This document shows positions 5,499 through 6,287 of a stretch of DNA of 6,287 nucleotides, one piece after another. The notes under the pieces were generated by a model, which did not search any database, was not told where the DNA came from, and saw nothing but the letters and a program-made list of their open reading frames with translations. The stretch is taken from positions 1 through 6,287 of the forward strand of contig JBMNQH010000041.1 of NCBI GenBank assembly GCA_050944035.1, in the 5' to 3' direction. This DNA comes from JBMNQH01 sp050944035. Its GTDB lineage: Bacteria; Bacillota; Clostridia; Oscillospirales; Oscillospiraceae. Position numbers and translations under genes: made by a program. Within the stretch, counting starts at the first letter, position 1, and every line of letters begins with the position of its first letter.

Positions 5499-5507
5499 TA
5501 CGACAAC
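5494..5507. promoter_or_regulatory. Dyad 2, candidate Crp/Fnr activator site at about -41.5
   Basis: GTTGT (5494-5498), TACG and ACAAC (5503-5507) form a dyad with the TTGT...ACAA outline common to Crp/Fnr-family sites. Its centre (5500.5) lies at about -41.5 from the predicted operon start near 5459, the standard position for direct (class II) activation by this family. Arms and distances are seen; binding by the adjacent regulator is inferred. Confidence 0.55.
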
Positions 5508-5522
5508 GAAAGAAGAAAAAAT

Positions 5523-6191
5523 ATGAATTACTCGCTTTTAGCAGCCACGCCCTTGTTTCGAGGGATCACGCAAACAGAAATTGAATCCATGCTCATTTGC
5601 TTAAATGCGAGAGAGAGGGAGTATCCGAAAGATACGGCGATCCTTCGAGCCGGTGATACCACACATGAGTTGGGCTTGGTTCTGGCCGGAAGTGTTTCCA
5701 TTGAGAGCGATGATCTTTGGGGAAACAAGACAGTTCTCGATCATATTGGCTCCGGCTGTGTATTTGCTGAAACCTATGCGTGTATTCAGGGTGAAGCATT
5801 GATGGTTAATGTCATCACAATGGAGCCTACAACCATCTTGTTCCTTCATATAGGAAAGATTTTAGAGGTCTGCCAAAAAACCTGTGCGTATCATACAAAG
5901 CTGATCCGCAATCTACTATCTATTGCGGCGCAAAAAAACTTGAATCTGTCCCGCCGCAGTTTCCACACAGCCCCTAAATCTATACGGGGACGTTTATTGT
6001 CCTATCTTTCCTTTCAAGCGATGAAACAGGGCAGCCGGGATTTTTATATTCCCTTCAACCGCCAGCAACTGGCTGATTATTTGAATGTTGATCGGAGCGC
6101 ATTGTCTAACGAGTTAGGAAAGATGCAGCGGGAAAACCTATTGGCAATCAACAAAAACCATTTTATCGTGTCGGAACAGGATGCCGAGTAA
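5523..6191 (+). CDS. Crp/Fnr-family transcription regulator, HcpR-like by context
   Basis: A 222-residue cytosolic DNA-binding protein. Residues 10-120 look like the cyclic-nucleotide-binding-type beta barrel (ILRAGDTTHELGLVLAGSVSI); a long dimerisation helix follows (about 122-145). Residues 150-217 form the Crp-type winged helix, with recognition helix DRSALSNELGKMQ (190-202). The N-terminal cysteine cluster of Fnr is absent, and the Arg-Ser phosphate-cassette pattern that binds cAMP is not seen, so the signal is neither a classic Fnr [4Fe-4S] cluster nor obviously cAMP. C79, C87, C117 and C121 and several His residues could take part in sensing. It is divergent from the hcp operon across 127 bp that hold the dyads at 5483-5507. 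Crp/Fnr proteins beside hcp (HcpR type) control nitrosative-stress genes in anaerobes; this one is probably the operon activator and may repress itself. Its ribosome binding site is weak (GAAAGAAG). Confidence 0.93.
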   Translation: MNYSLLAATPLFRGITQTEIESMLICLNAREREYPKDTAILRAGDTTHELGLVLAGSVSIESDDLWGNKTVLDHIGSGCVFAETYACIQGEALMVNVITMEPTTILFLHIGKILEVCQKTCAYHTKLIRNLLSIAAQKNLNLSRRSFHTAPKSIRGRLLSYLSFQAMKQGSRDFYIPFNRQQLADYLNVDRSALSNELGKMQRENLLAINKNHFIVSEQDAE

Positions 6192-6206
6192 ACTGCCCTT
6201 ACACAG

Positions 6207-6218
6207 GTATCATGATAC
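6207..6218. repeat. 12-bp perfect palindrome after the regulator
   Basis: GTATCATGATAC lies 15 nt after the regulator stop codon. It could be an operator for a gene beyond the window, or chance: short palindromes of this length turn up in a few kilobases. Confidence 0.4.
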
Positions 6219-6230
6219 AAAGAGAAGCGG

Positions 6231-6267
6231 GCCCCCGATTTTTCGTGTGCACCAAACAATCGGCGGC
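6231..6267 (+). terminator. Possible terminator of the regulator gene
   Basis: GCCCCCGATT (6231-6240) pairs with AATCGGCGGC (6258-6267) with one C-C mismatch and a 17-nt loop, giving a 9-pair stem 39 nt after the stop codon. The tail is TTAGAATTTTAAAA, only moderately T-rich, so termination efficiency is uncertain. Confidence 0.45.
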
Positions 6268-6287
6268 TTAGAATTTTAAAAAAAAAC

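Noticed and set aside
1..6287. CRISPR array, tRNA or rRNA gene
   Set aside because: No regularly spaced direct repeats and no recognisable tRNA arms or rRNA segments were seen on either strand.

Overview
The window looks like chromosome from an anaerobic Firmicute of the class Clostridia, probably a gut Lachnospiraceae or Oscillospiraceae relative. This is inferred from strong AGGAGG-type ribosome binding sites, a single-cluster ferredoxin, a class I hybrid-cluster protein, and a large serine recombinase remnant of the kind common in clostridial integrative elements. No taxonomic marker gene is present.

Region 1 (1-1343) is a mobile-element scar. Positions 60-899 (minus strand) keep only the C-terminal part of a large serine recombinase: the end of the recombinase domain, a zinc ribbon and a coiled coil. 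The catalytic resolvase domain is missing. The homology stops near 900, where a short acidic open frame on the opposite strand begins (900-1289), probably a fragment of another mobile-element gene. Terminator-like hairpins lie at 13-43 and 1194-1237. The second could also end the operon described next.

Region 2 (1344-5395, minus strand) is a compact six-gene operon. In transcription order it encodes a one-cluster ferredoxin, a small cupin, Hcp (hybrid-cluster protein) with a fused C-terminal DUF1858 domain, an unrecognised 202-residue protein, a hemerythrin-like HHE di-iron protein, and a DUF488 protein of the YeaO type. Gaps are 13, 53, 56, -4 and 13 bp. Hcp acts on nitric oxide and hydroxylamine and is linked to S-nitrosylation; ferredoxin is a plausible electron donor, and HHE proteins bind di-iron centres that react with oxygen, NO or peroxide. 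Together they suggest a nitrosative/oxidative stress module (inference).

Region 3 (5396-6287) holds the divergent promoter region and a Crp/Fnr-family regulator on the plus strand, a likely HcpR-type controller by context. Three alternating ACAAC/GTTGT/ACAAC arms form two overlapping dyads. One dyad is centred at about -41.5 from the predicted operon start, the classic Crp/Fnr activator position, and both lie just downstream of the regulator's own predicted start, which suggests activation of the operon plus autorepression.

The least expected structure is a set of perfect inverted repeats in the distal half of the operon: a 30-bp perfect palindrome inside the start of the hemerythrin gene, a 22-bp palindrome just after hcp, and a 12-bp stem-loop inside the 202-residue gene.
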